Shown in pieces: positions 10,938 to 20,572 of a DNA stretch of 38,790 bases. Within the stretch, counting starts at the first letter, position 1, and each line of letters starts with the position of its first letter. The stretch covers positions 1 to 38,790 of the forward strand of contig MCFL01000224.1 in assembly GCA_002102555.1 (NCBI GenBank), given 5' to 3'. The position numbers and the translations under genes were made by a program. The notes beneath the pieces are model-generated. The model ran no database searches, was not told where the DNA came from, and saw nothing but the letters and a program-made list of their open reading frames with translations. The DNA is from Catenaria anguillulae PL171. Lineage: Eukaryota; Blastocladiomycota; Blastocladiomycetes; Blastocladiales; Catenariaceae.

Positions 10938-11159
10938 TTATCGAGAAACCTGGAGCGTGCAATAACCGCCATAACAAGACATGGCCTTGTTGACGAGGGC
11001 AAGCAGCCACACAATGCACACAGTCATGGTGACCATGCAAATGACTGGCACCCATCGGCGAATCCAACGTGAGACGCCAGTCATGTCCTCGTCAAAGTTC
11101 CGCTCCATCTGCCTTTTCAAGTCGGCGCCGTCAAGGTTTTCGGACGGGAAGTTGGACAT
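10938..11159 (-). CDS. Small single-pass membrane protein, unknown
   Basis: 73 residues starting at the ATG at 11159 (context GAAACCATGTC). A charged N-terminal half (ADLKRQMERNFDEDMTG) leads through a basic flank (RWIRRW) into one hydrophobic segment of about 22 residues (VPVICMVTMTVCIVWLLALV) and a short cysteine-containing tail. I do not recognise the family. It lies tail to tail with the NUDCD1-like gene, 145 bp away. An upstream exon cannot be excluded. Confidence 0.5.
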   Translation of the reverse strand: MSNFPSENLDGADLKRQMERNFDEDMTGVSRWIRRWVPVICMVTMTVCIVWLLALVNKAMSCYGGYCTLQVSR

Positions 11160-11600
11160 GGTTTCCAAATGAGTCAAGGGTAGCGTAAGAGAGGTGCCTG
11201 TGCTGAACGGAACGGAAAGCAAGGTGAGCGAGCACCAGAGGGTTTGGGATGGGATGGCATCGGAGGCAGCAACACACACATACTTATGGACGAGAGAACA
11301 GGATGAAGTCGTTGATGATTCGGGGCAATGATTGCGATTGGACCTTTTCCACAGATGGGTCCTCCCAAGAATTTATGGGTGGCGAGCGGGCAGGGTGACA
11401 CTGGCGACGGCGAGGAGATGCACATGGCGAGGCCCATGGGATCGGAGGAGCCAGGTGATGGTTGCCCTTGTGTACCCAGGCGGTTTTGAATGATTGTGTC
11501 AGGACACAAAACAAGTGGCGCGGTTGTCTCATCATGTTGTCTCACCTCGCGACATGATGTGAGAAAGTCAAAAACACGGGATGGACTGGCATCACTGTGT

Positions 11601-11672
11601 GGGAGTGTGGCGCAGTGGTAGCGCGTTCGCTTTGGGTGCGAAAGGCCCCGGGTTCGACCCCCGGCTCTCCCC
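11601..11672 (+). tRNA. tRNA-Pro(UGG)
   Basis: Full cloverleaf: acceptor GGGAGTG/CTCTCCC with one T-T mismatch at the sixth pair, D arm with GCGCAGTGGTAGCGC, anticodon arm TTCGC/TTTGGGT/GCGAA with anticodon TGG, and T arm CCGGG/TTCGACC/CCCGG. The internal A and B boxes are both good. No intron. Followed at once by six T residues. The mismatch is shared with the minus-strand copy nearby. Confidence 0.95.
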
Positions 11673-11678
11673 TTTTTT
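11673..11678 (+). terminator. Pol III terminator of tRNA-Pro
   Basis: A run of six T residues one base after the tRNA acceptor, the standard RNA polymerase III stop. Confidence 0.85.
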
Positions 11679-11789
11679 CTCGCACCGGTTTTCCGCTGGC
11701 AAATTTTTATGGAGCCCAAGTGTGCCGAGAGTGCGCCATCCGGATCCATCGGCAGCACGAGCCTTCTAGGCCCTCAAAAAGACTGCAGC

Positions 11790-11793
11790 AAAA
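11790..11793 (-). terminator. Pol III terminator of minus-strand tRNA-Pro
   Basis: Four T residues on the minus strand directly after the discriminator base. Shorter than the six-T run of the partner gene. Confidence 0.7.
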
Positions 11794-11865
11794 GGGGAGA
11801 GCCGGGGGTCGAACCCGGGGCCTTTCGCACCCAAAGCGAACGCGCTACCACTGCGCCACACTCCC
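11794..11865 (-). tRNA. tRNA-Pro(UGG), inverted second copy
   Basis: Sequence of the mature tRNA is the same as the plus-strand gene at 11601, including the T-T acceptor mismatch, anticodon TGG, T arm and discriminator C. It is oriented towards its partner (convergent). The shared mismatch argues that both are maintained copies, not one gene and one decayed relic. Confidence 0.95.
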
Positions 11866-11869
11866 ACAT

Positions 11870-13051
11870 GTTTACTGTCCTGTAAATGTCGACATTGATT
11901 TTTGTAAGCTGGAATTACTGCTGACGTGCGCTAACGACTGACATGATGAAAAACTGCGTGGTCGTGATATAAGGATGTAAATGCGCCATTTGTGCACGTG
12001 CATGTTCTTCCGATGAGAAGCTTTTTCGCCAAATTGAGGGGCCAAGGGAGACAGCCAGTGTCTAGCCTGCGGTGTGTTGCGAAACGCATGATGGCCTCAG
12101 ACAATGTCGATTTGGCCGAAATCGCAAACATGTGGGATTTGGTGCTGTAGACTCAAATCCCGTGCGCACTACCACAACTGTCGATTATTGAGAGGCAAGC
12201 CGAGTGCGTTGTCAAGAAAACGTGCTCTTGAATACAGTCGCTTTGTTTTTTATGTCTCTCACAAGAGCCTGAAACCCGCGGCCTACCAAGACAACTGAAC
12301 ACATGCAGATACATCGTAACGCTGATGCTTCCAACTTTTTGGCAGTTGTGCTCTTGCCTGTTGGTTAATTGAAATTGCCCAAGGTTTGATGGTAAATATG
12401 GTACTGTGAAGTCGTATATACGTGATTTAACGACATAAGTAATACAATGGACATTCGAATACATGGGCTTGGGAACGCTAGTAAACATATGCAGCAAATT
12501 GTCAAGCATGTAGATGCCCTCGTCACAGCTCCCGTCCATTGGATCCGCACCGTCAGTACCAGTGGTGCTGTGTACGAAGTCACAGGTCAATGCTTGTGCA
12601 AGCACGTGTTCGGACATCATGTCTAGGCGAGCATGCAAGCAGAACCTATAAACGGGCCGTTCAGGCGAAACAAGTGAGAGTGTATCGTGATGTGCATGGG
12701 CAGCGATGTCCGCCCGGCAATGGCGGATGTCAGGAAAACGTGGGCAAATTTCGTACGCATGCGTCCGTTTTGTCGTTTTGTCGCGTGATCGACAGCCGTC
12801 TCACCATTGACTCGAAGTAGGGGACTGCCTCACTTTGGATCGTAGAGACCGACCCGATCATTTCTAGGAATACAAATAGGAGCCATGACCCGCGCTTTCT
12901 ACATCGCCGCTCACAGACCTCAAGCACATCCACAAGTCCGATTCCATTTTAGACCCAAGTAGACTCGCTTGACACGATCACAGCACCTGCCTCTTGTCTC
13001 ACATTCCCCCCAACGGCAACTGATCAACCCACAATTACCTCTACCTACATC
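11870..13051. other. Intergenic region, no gene recognised
   Basis: About 1.2 kb, more AT-rich than the flanking genes. One minus-strand frame of about 150 codons around 12153-12620 has no recognisable motif and no good start. A short perfect hairpin (8-bp arms gggatttg/caaatccc, 12134-12161) is present. The last 100 bp, CT-rich, are probably the leader of the phosphatase gene. Confidence 0.5.
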
Positions 13052-14728
13052 ATGGCTGCCACTTCGCTTCTTCTTACACTCACCGCCATCTCGGTTCTTC
13101 TCACCTCCCTCCTCGCCCCAACCTCGACGCACGCCTTTGGTACCCTTTGCCGTGCGCCGCTCTCGATCCATACGGCTTCCACGGGCAACTCGTCCACGTC
13201 CCTGTTTGCCCGCGACGTCTCGGCCCAAGCCCCCATTAATGCAGAACCCAACACCAAGATTGTCTTCATGGGCGACCAAGGCCTGACCAACGATGCTGAA
13301 CAAGTCATGCTCATGTCACGCGACTGGGGCGCGCACGCCATTGTGCACTTGGGCGACATTGACTACGACGACGACCCGAGCGCTTGGGATTCACTGCTCG
13401 ACAGGACCATTGGCTCAAAGTTCCCGTACATTACCGTGATCGGCAACCACGACATTGCAAAGTGGTCGGGTAGCGGCGGATACGCTGAAATTGTCGCGCG
13501 CCGGATCCGTGACTCGGGCATGGCGTGCTCGGGCGACCTGGGCGTCAACATGGAATGCAACGTGCGCGGCGTGCAAATTGTGTTTTCGGGCGTCGGCACG
13601 TACGGCCGCAACCACGAAGCGTACATGCGGTCGCGATTTGCCGCGAGCCAGGCCGTGTGGAAGGTCGGCGGGTGGCACAAGAACCAGCGGGCGTATCAGG
13701 CCGGCGGCAAGTCGGACGAGACCGGGTATGGCGTGTACGACGCGTGCCGCGAGTTTGGCGCGCTGATTGCAACGGCGCATGAGCACTCGTATGCACGCAC
13801 GCATCTCATGGCCAACTTTGAGCAACGGCAGCAAGTCGCGCCGCCCGCGCGCAAGACACGTGTCAATGTTGAGAATCCGCCCATGGAGCAGGTCGCCATT
13901 CGTCCTGGGCAGACGTTTGCGTTCGTGTCAGGGTTGGGCGGAAAGTCGGTTCGCCCGGCGTCGAGCGATTTGAAGCGCAGGCCGTGGCTGTCGGTTGTGG
14001 CCACGTCAGAATCGCGCAACGTGCGTGCTGGTGCACTGCTGTGCACGTTCCATGTCCGTGGCGACCCGAATCTGGCCGAGTGCGAGTTCAAGGATGCCGT
14101 GACGGGCAAGGTGTTTGATCGGTTCACGGTGACCACGCCCAAGATTGACGAGCGTCGCGGCGGCCGCCGTGAAGGTGCAGCGATTGCTGCAGCTGCTGCT
14201 CCCACCAAGGCTTGCCGCAAAACTATTGACGTGCCTCTTGCTCAGTTTGCCGACTGGTCCTCGCAAGTCTCGCTGGCAACCGCCGCGGAATCAAAGCCCA
14301 TGTCCTTCACATTTGACTTGCCGACCAACGTCAATGGCCGCGTTGTCGCTGCGCATTTGCAAGTCATGGGCGCGCGCCCGGCCATCAAGGCTGAAGAAAA
14401 CGACGAGCCCAACATGCGCATCTTTTCACAAGCGCGTGTACTTCCGATTGCCGGTACCAGCGGCGGCAACTCGACCATTTCCGAGTCGGCCGCGGTGGCG
14501 GGTGGAAAGGTGCAGTGGGAAGCCGACGAGTGGGAGGCACACGAGGTGTGGGTGTCGCCCAACTTGCTCGACAACAAGAATGTGGTTTTGGGTCAAGGTG
14601 TCGCAAGACGGGTCGTTGTGGATGTGCGCGCCGAGGGGCCCGATGCAAAGACCAACGCGGTCGTGTATGCTGGTGCCCAGAACGGTTGCCTTGCGCCGTC
14701 GCTCATGTTGCACGTGGACGTGTGCTAA
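13052..14728 (+). CDS. Secreted purple-acid-phosphatase-like metallophosphoesterase
   Basis: A single exon of 558 residues from the ATG at 13052. A signal peptide (LLLTLTAISVLLTSLL, ending near THA) leads to a calcineurin-like phosphoesterase domain (about residues 60-330) with the metal-ligand motifs in order: GDQG near 73, GDIDY near 103, GNHD near 130, a WH motif near 207 and AHEHSY near 242. The GDxxY form is typical of purple acid phosphatases. The last 170 residues, after a linker, start with a paired-cysteine region (ACRKTIDVPL) and look like a beta-rich module ending in a Cys-containing strand. I cannot name that module; a carbohydrate-binding type fold is one possibility. Likely role: extracellular or vacuolar phosphate scavenging. 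The missing Gly in the usual GHxH motif is a minor oddity. Confidence 0.85.
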   Translation: MAATSLLLTLTAISVLLTSLLAPTSTHAFGTLCRAPLSIHTASTGNSSTSLFARDVSAQAPINAEPNTKIVFMGDQGLTNDAEQVMLMSRDWGAHAIVHLGDIDYDDDPSAWDSLLDRTIGSKFPYITVIGNHDIAKWSGSGGYAEIVARRIRDSGMACSGDLGVNMECNVRGVQIVFSGVGTYGRNHEAYMRSRFAASQAVWKVGGWHKNQRAYQAGGKSDETGYGVYDACREFGALIATAHEHSYARTHLMANFEQRQQVAPPARKTRVNVENPPMEQVAIRPGQTFAFVSGLGGKSVRPASSDLKRRPWLSVVATSESRNVRAGALLCTFHVRGDPNLAECEFKDAVTGKVFDRFTVTTPKIDERRGGRREGAAIAAAAAPTKACRKTIDVPLAQFADWSSQVSLATAAESKPMSFTFDLPTNVNGRVVAAHLQVMGARPAIKAEENDEPNMRIFSQARVLPIAGTSGGNSTISESAAVAGGKVQWEADEWEAHEVWVSPNLLDNKNVVLGQGVARRVVVDVRAEGPDAKTNAVVYAGAQNGCLAPSLMLHVDVC

Positions 14729-15025
14729 GATGTTGATTGCAACTGAGGCAGTGGTCGTGTAGGATCGGGTTGTAGATTTTTTTTCTCGGTTCAATTGTGT
14801 TTCGCTCGCATTCTGATGTACACATGAATACCCTTCATTCTTAAAATTGGTGCTAAATGAGACTGGCGGATCATCGATGAAAAGCACAGATATACCGCGT
14901 CAGCGACAGCTCACGATGTGTCGTGACTGGTGTTGGTGAATTCGCCCAAATGAGCTTGGCTGTTTATGCTTACACGATGATGCAGCGATATCGCCATGAA
15001 GCTCGAGGCATCGGAGACAGTCATG

Positions 15026-15040
15026 ACATAAATATTTAAG
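15026..15040 (+). promoter_or_regulatory. AT-rich element shared with the NUDCD1-like promoter
   Basis: Contains acataaatattta, identical over 13 bases to the element at 8905, here about 800 bp upstream of the ERG25 start and 300 bp after the phosphatase stop. Function unknown; the distance makes a core-promoter role for ERG25 doubtful. Confidence 0.25.
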
Positions 15041-15426
15041 GCGGGACGCTCCGGGGCAGCCGCCAAAGCCCCAAATCGTCAAAGCAGCAAAGTGAGGAAT
15101 GAAAACGCGTGCAATCGACGGGCCACTGCAGCCAATGAGTGCCAAGATCTGCCGCTGACGCAAATTGACGACACGACATGGCCAGTCAGAGCACGATCTT
15201 GCCAAAATGCCAGCCAGCAAAAAGGGGATCGGGACGTGCGAGAAAGCAAGCAAGCCCCTGCCATCATCATCGGCCAAAACGCTCCTGGGCCGTCGCGCTT
15301 TCCAGCTGTTTTCGCGACAGACGGCCGACACGATCTGTTAACAGCATTGTCGATTTCACTGTCTGCTCTCTCTGCCGACAGCTCGTCCATGAAAGATCAA
15401 AACCTACATGAATACGCATTCAACGG

Positions 15427-15432
15427 TATAAA
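15427..15432 (+). promoter_or_regulatory. TATA box upstream of ERG25
   Basis: GGTATAAAG, the same nonamer as at the protease promoter (3527), 415 bp before the ERG25 ATG and followed by a CA-rich leader-like stretch. Confidence 0.4.
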
Positions 15433-15846
15433 GCCCCAACGCACCGCCGCCCCTCACTCAGACAACACGAGGAACCTTTGCCGATCTGCACACTCTGGCA
15501 CGTCAACACAAAACGACCCAATCTTTACAAACAGTTGGTGTGTTGCTTGCCCTCCTCTGTATTCAGCCTGTGGCCACGGGCCCGGCAGCCGGTCGCGCGC
15601 CAGAGCTTGCGCGCTCGTCGTAGACCCCCTGTGATACAGCCACGACCCGGGCTCTCTGGCCCGACGCGTGCCTATTCCGCCCAGCTGACCTCAGCCGTTG
15701 ATCAGCCGCAGCGTTTCTGTCGTGACTTCATGCTGACCATGACCCGAGATCGATTCAAACTAACGACGCGTGCCCGTTCCTTATTTGTGGCCCGCGCCAC
15801 GCTTGCAATCGACAGATCTTGAACCCGCATACCACGCTACAAAGCC

Positions 15847-16740
15847 ATGACTGCCGCCGCGACCGTCAACCTCGACACCTTGCCATGGATCGACCGCCAG
15901 TGGGCCACGCTCTTCTCGGACGACACCAACCACTTGATCGTGCTCACGCTCATTTCCTTTATCGTGCACGAGGTCGTCTACTATGGCCGCCACTTGCCCT
16001 ACCTGATTGCCGACTACATCCCCTCGTGGCAAAAGTACAAGTTGCAAGAAGACAAGCACCTGACGCGCGACGAGTACTGGAAGTGCCTCAAGGGTGTTCT
16101 CTCGGCCCACTACCTGGTCGAGCTCCCGCTCATGACGCTCTTCCACCCAACGGCCCAGCTCTTTGGCATGCGCGTTGCCGAGGTGCCCCTACCCTCTTGG
16201 TCGCGTATCGCCATGGAATCGTGCCTGTTTTTGGTGATTGAAGACACGTACCACTACTGGGCACACCGCGCACTGCACAAGGGCAACCTGTACAAGCTGA
16301 TCCACAAGCAGCACCACGAGTTTGCGGCCCCCGTTGGCATTTGCGCCGAGTATGCGCACCCGCTCGAGGTCATCATTCTGTCCATGGGCACGCTGCTTGG
16401 GCCCTTGATTTACACATGGGCCACGGGCGACTTCCACGTGTTTTCCATGCTCGTGTGGTCCGTCATTCGCACGTGCCAGGCGGTCGAGGCGCATTCCGGT
16501 TACGATTTCCCTTGGTCCATCAACAAGTTTATCCCGTTCTGGTCGGGCGCAGACCACCACGATTTCCATCACCAAAACTTTATTGGCAACTACTCGACCT
16601 CGTTCCGCTGGTGGGACTTGATCATGGGCACCGAGGGCAGTTATCGGTTGGTCAGGGCAAAGCAAGCATTGGCAAAGGCAGAGCGCGAGCATTCGGGCCT
16701 GAAGAAGGCCGACTCAAAGATGAAGGTCAAGGAAGAGTAA
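15847..16740 (+). CDS. ERG25: C-4 methylsterol oxidase
   Basis: 297 residues in one exon. This membrane di-iron enzyme oxidises the C-4 methyl groups of 4,4-dimethylsterols in the endoplasmic reticulum during ergosterol-type synthesis, working with ERG26 and ERG27. The fatty-acid-hydroxylase histidine boxes are complete: HRALH near residue 140, HKQHHE near 153 and HHDFHH near 237. Hydrophobic segments flank them (LIVLTLISFIVHEVVYY, VIILSMGTLLGPLIYTW). The extreme C-terminus KVKEE fits the KxKxx ER-retrieval signal. Length and order match fungal ERG25. No breaks. Confidence 0.95.
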   Translation: MTAAATVNLDTLPWIDRQWATLFSDDTNHLIVLTLISFIVHEVVYYGRHLPYLIADYIPSWQKYKLQEDKHLTRDEYWKCLKGVLSAHYLVELPLMTLFHPTAQLFGMRVAEVPLPSWSRIAMESCLFLVIEDTYHYWAHRALHKGNLYKLIHKQHHEFAAPVGICAEYAHPLEVIILSMGTLLGPLIYTWATGDFHVFSMLVWSVIRTCQAVEAHSGYDFPWSINKFIPFWSGADHHDFHHQNFIGNYSTSFRWWDLIMGTEGSYRLVRAKQALAKAEREHSGLKKADSKMKVKEE

Positions 16741-18044
16741 CTTGACGTTTTTTTGTAGTGTTCCGTGGTCGAATCGATTCCTTTGTATTCTTTCTCCCCA
16801 ACCGTTTTGGACTTGGCCCAGCGCAGTTTCTTTTAGTGCTCGTGCTTTCTTCTTTTGCATTGTCTTGCTATGTGTATCTGTTTTTGTTTTTGCAGCGTCA
16901 AGTTCGTCCTGTTTGTCATATGTATCTGCCTGTTTATAAGCATTGCTCGCAGGAGAGCCTCAGTTAGCGTGCATGGTACATGGGAAACGAGCTTCCTGCC
17001 AGTGACATTTTCTCTCGACCTGAATTGCCTTGGACGGTCTCCATGTCACCATTTCTTCGTATCGAGACTCATCGAAGTGCGACTGAAGTTGCAAGCATGA
17101 CGAGCGCAGGATCGGAGGCCCTCGCTTCTTGAATACTTCCACTCCGCTTCCACATAGTGGACGCGTCACATAAATATGCGCAGACAACTGGATGTGGGAA
17201 CTGCCTCGTTCTCTTTCCATCCATCACATCCAACATATCCATCCGCTCTCTTCACACACCCTCACCAAACGCTATCCCACCCAGACCCCTCGCAATCCAC
17301 TCCATCGTACCTGCCCGACACGCTGCCCAACTCTCCAGTCGCTCGCTTAACGCGATCCGCAACTGCTTGGTCGATGCTGCCATCCATCCATCCCTCTGGT
17401 GCCATTTAGCATTGCCTTCACGACAAGTACACGACTTGTCTGTATTCACGACAACACGCAACCCGTATCCTTGACGGTCTTGAGCCCATCTGCACAAGCG
17501 GCATCGCCTTCGTCCTCGTCATGATCTAAGCGCGACTGGTGCTGTCATTCGTCGGACCGCTTTCTCGTCGTGGGAACGGCCCATTCTTCTCTTTCACTTT
17601 CCCATCCATGATCCATGCTCTTTCCCCACGCTCTCACACACGCACTAACTCACGTCTGCGCTCGCCGACAAAAGGCATCTTCCTGGGTTTCGTGACGCGT
17701 CGTTTCGTTTTCGGACCTGCACGCGCGCATCGCATCGACTTTGGCACCCACGGTCCAGGCACGCTCAAAAAGCACCTTGTCGCTGTGGAACTCAAGCGGG
17801 CTTGTTGCTCATCGGCCCGCACACGGCGCATGTTGACCATCCTGTCCGGTCGACTCGAAAAGCCCATTGAATCCATTCTCAAGCCGAAGGCGGCATGTGG
17901 ACCGCTGGTATTGCCGGGCCTCCCCGTTTTGGTCTCTTGAGTCCCAAGCCAAGTCGGTTGGTCAATGGGCATCCGCCTTTCTGGATTATCGGCCCTGTTT
18001 GCACCATGGGTCGCCGTCGTCCTCGCACTCGACGATCGTTCGCT
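16741..18044. other. Non-assigned region 3' of ERG25
   Basis: The first 200 bp are T-rich and probably the ERG25 3' end. From about 17200 the sequence becomes CT-rich and then GC-rich. A frame around 17660-17800 reads FLGFVTRRFVFGPA and, after a change at a GGG run near 17798, LLLIGPHTAHVD, which looks protein-like but matches no family I can name. It may be the 5' part of whatever the following array belongs to. Confidence 0.4.
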
Positions 18045-19440
18045 CGCTCGTGACCCAAGAAGGTTGTTTGCACGTTGACCTGCGCGTGGGTAAACAAGGC
18101 AGTGCACCATCTGTTCCGGTGGCATGCATTGATGGATTGCCCTAGTATGCATCAAGGCCGTGCAGTTTTGGTTTTCGACTTCAGCTTTTGGAATTGACGG
18201 ACGTTGACCTGCGCGTGGTTAAAGCAAGGCAGGCGGAGGGTGGTTGGGTCGGGCATGGGACAAGAAGGTCTGCGTTTTCGTGGCCACCTTTGTCATTGTG
18301 TTTGGGCGATTCGCTCAACTGGTTCTTGCAAGGTACATGCAGCAATTCGCGCTTTTTTCTGTCGTCTCTTTACCTTTACTGACAATGTTACTCTCGTTTT
18401 TGGCCTTTTGTTCAGATACTCACTCGCTCGCTCGCACGGTCGGTCGCTCGTGACCCAAGAAGGTTGTCTGCACGTTGACCTGCGCGTGGGTAAACAAGGC
18501 AGTGCACCATCTGTTCCGGTGGCATGCATTGATGGATTGCCCTAGTATGCATCGAGGCCGTGCAGTTTTGGTTTTCGACTTCAGCTTTTGGAATTGACGG
18601 ACGTTGACCTGCGCGTGGGTAAAGCAAGGCAGGCGGAGGGTGGTTGGGCTGGGCATGGGACAAGAAGGGTCGCGTTCTCGTGGCCACCTTTGTCATTGTG
18701 TTTGGGCGATTCGCTCAACTGGTTCTTGCAAGGTACATGCACCAATTCGCTCTCTTGCAGTCGTGTCGTCGCATCGACTGACGATCTTGTTGTTCCGTTC
18801 TCCATAGTGCACGTTGACCTGTGCGTGGGTAAAGAAGGCAGTGCATCATCTGTTCCGGCGGCACGCATTGATGGATTGCCCTAGTGTGCATCAAGGCCGT
18901 GCAGTTGGTTATCGAATTTTTGGAATTGACAGAACCCGAATGCACGTTGACCTGCGCGTGGGTAAACCAGCCAAGGCAGGCGGAGGGTGGTTGGGTCGGG
19001 CATGGGACAAGAAGGGCTGCGTTTTCGTGGCCATTATCTTTGTCATTGTGCTTCGGCGATTCGCTCGAGTGGTACTCGCAAGGTTGGCTTCTCTGTTTCC
19101 GCTCGCTATGTTGTCGTTCGCATTGACCGACAATGTCATTGTTTTGTTATTCCTAGAGCACGTTGACCTGCGCGTGGGTAAATAAGGCAGCGCACCATCT
19201 TTTCCGGCGGCACGCATTGATGGATTGCCCTAGTGTGCATCAAGGCTGTGCAGATGGTCATCGACTTTTTGGAATTGACGGAACCCGAATGCACGTTGAC
19301 CTGCGCGTGGGTAAATCAAGGCAGGCGGAGGGTGGTTGGGTCGGGCATGGGACAAGAAAGGCCGCGTTCTCGTGGCTACCTTTGTCGTTGTGTTTCGGCA
19401 AGTTGCTTAACTGGTCCTTGCAAGGTATGTCCAGCGATTC
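18045..19440 (+). repeat. Tandem array of four ~340-400 bp units with intron-like segments
   Basis: A core motif cgttgacctgcgcgtgg followed by gtaaa or a close variant occurs eight times (starting 18073, 18202, 18473, 18602, 18812, 18945, 19161, 19294), alternating spacings of about 130 and 210-271 bp. Each unit is therefore an A half (ending near GGATTGCCCTAG) and a B half (with GGTTGGGTCGGGCATGGGACA or a variant). Each B half ends in a GT...AG segment with a possible branch site: 18333-18415, 18733-18807, 19083-19156 and 19425-19480. Units 1-2 are closest to each other, as are 3-4. In units 3 and 4 one frame reads CIKAVQ(L/M)VI(E/D)FLELTEPEC with conservative differences, but no single frame runs through all units. 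A degenerate fifth B half lies near 19681. Confidence 0.8.
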
Positions 19441-20572
19441 ACGCTCTTGACATTTGACTTGTGTTTGCCTATTCTGACAGTGCATGCGTCCCATTGTGTT
19501 CCAGTATCAGCGTCAACAAGTTTCCCTTCATTCCAAAGCCTCGCGTGCATGCCAGGTGGAAACGATCCAGCATTAAGCTATCGGTATGGTGGTTTCCTTT
19601 TCCCAACGGTACTTTGCTCATCAAGGTATGTTTTCCTTTCCTTTTACAGGCAATGGTATGTTGCTTTCCTTTTTCTCGGTCAGGCTGACCTGCGCCAGGA
19701 TGGCGGAAGGGCCGGGCATGGGATGAGGATATCCTCCTTATCGTTCTTGTCTGGCATTCTCGCTCAGTCTGTTGACCTCTTTACTCTCTTATCTTTTACT
19801 GATTGCGGCGTTCCGCTCAAGTTCCTGTGTCCAAGATATGTGCTGCTCATGCTCATTGTCTCGAAGCTTTGCTTGAGCAAAACTCTGACATGGTGATTGC
19901 TGCTTGTCATCTAGACCAACAAGGACTTTGACTTCGGATCGAGCGCATCATGTGCGTGACGGATCAAGCGTGGGAATCAAGCTCGCTTGGTTGTCGTGCG
20001 CGGCCCGGAGGATGGTTTGGGTTCAAGATCTGGTGGTATTTGACGTTTTTTTGCGTCATTGTTTTGAACGAAACCTGTCCATCTTGCCTTTGTGTTTTGG
20101 TGTCGTGCTTCTGTCTCTGTGCCTGGTCTGTGGTGTGACATTTGATGCATTTCTAGTTGGGATTCGAGTTGTTTGTGGATCCATCCGTACCCTGGCTCTG
20201 GCGTCCACTATCCATTTAAGTGTGTCGTTCTATTCATGCTGGCAGGCAATGATTCGGACCATCCGAGCGAGCGGCAGCGGCCAGCAGAGACGACTTGGCC
20301 CGCCGATCGGACATGTTCGATCTCACTTCTCCAAGTCACTCCCCGAGAGATGCCGACGCGCCATGCTGATGTGATATTTTTAATGATGCTTTGGATATGA
20401 ACACATGCACCTGTGTCTCCCACACCTAAACTACGCATAGCAAAACAACCCAATTCAGTGCGCCCACCGGCCCCGCCTACTTCCAACCTGCCCCCCGCGC
20501 CTCGCCCTCGCGTCATCTCGCGATCAGTCAGCCAACCACCACCACCCACCAACCACCCACACCACACGCACC
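19441..20572. other. Region between the repeat array and the proteasome gene
   Basis: Continues the character of the array with further GT...AG-like segments (for example gtatgttttcc near 19625) and a decayed B-half copy near 19681-19770. Short protein-like stretches appear in changing frames (KFPFIPKPRVHARW, WWFPFPNGTLLIK), but no gene can be assembled. The last 150 bp, rich in CCACC, are probably the proteasome gene leader. Confidence 0.4.

Larger units (their letters stand above)
11598..11868. repeat. Inverted repeat formed by two tRNA-Pro genes
   Basis: Arms 11598-11676 and 11790-11868 are inverted copies of the same tRNA gene plus a few flanking bases on each side (tgt upstream, ccTTTT downstream), separated by about 113 bp. 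Similarity fades quickly outside the genes, so the duplicated segment was little more than the tRNA itself, or the flanks have diverged. Confidence 0.9.
14729..15846. other. Long upstream region of ERG25
   Basis: About 1.1 kb without a convincing gene. It carries an AT-rich element (15026) and a TATA box (15427). A plus-strand frame of about 180 codons (15092-15634) begins only with GTG and has no family resemblance. The 415 bp between the TATA box and the ERG25 ATG leave room for a long or intron-containing leader. Confidence 0.5.

Noticed and set aside
12134-12161. Hairpin gggatttg/caaatccc as a tRNA T arm or variable arm
   Set aside because: A 12-nt loop and the absence of an anticodon arm or acceptor nearby do not fit a tRNA; chance or a minor structure.
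12153-12638. Minus-strand open frame of about 160 codons as a gene
   Set aside because: Opens with TTG, has no motif, hydrophobic pattern or splice partner, and lies in AT-richer intergenic sequence.
15092-15634. 180-codon plus-strand frame upstream of ERG25
   Set aside because: Starts with GTG, overlaps TATA box and probable leader, and has no recognisable sequence features.
18045-19480. The array as a CRISPR
   Set aside because: Repeats are long, diverged, alternating in spacing and the intervening sequences are themselves repeated; the context is a eukaryotic nuclear genome.
18045-19480. The array as box C/D snoRNA units
   Set aside because: TGATGG-like strings recur but no paired D box and terminal stem could be found consistently.
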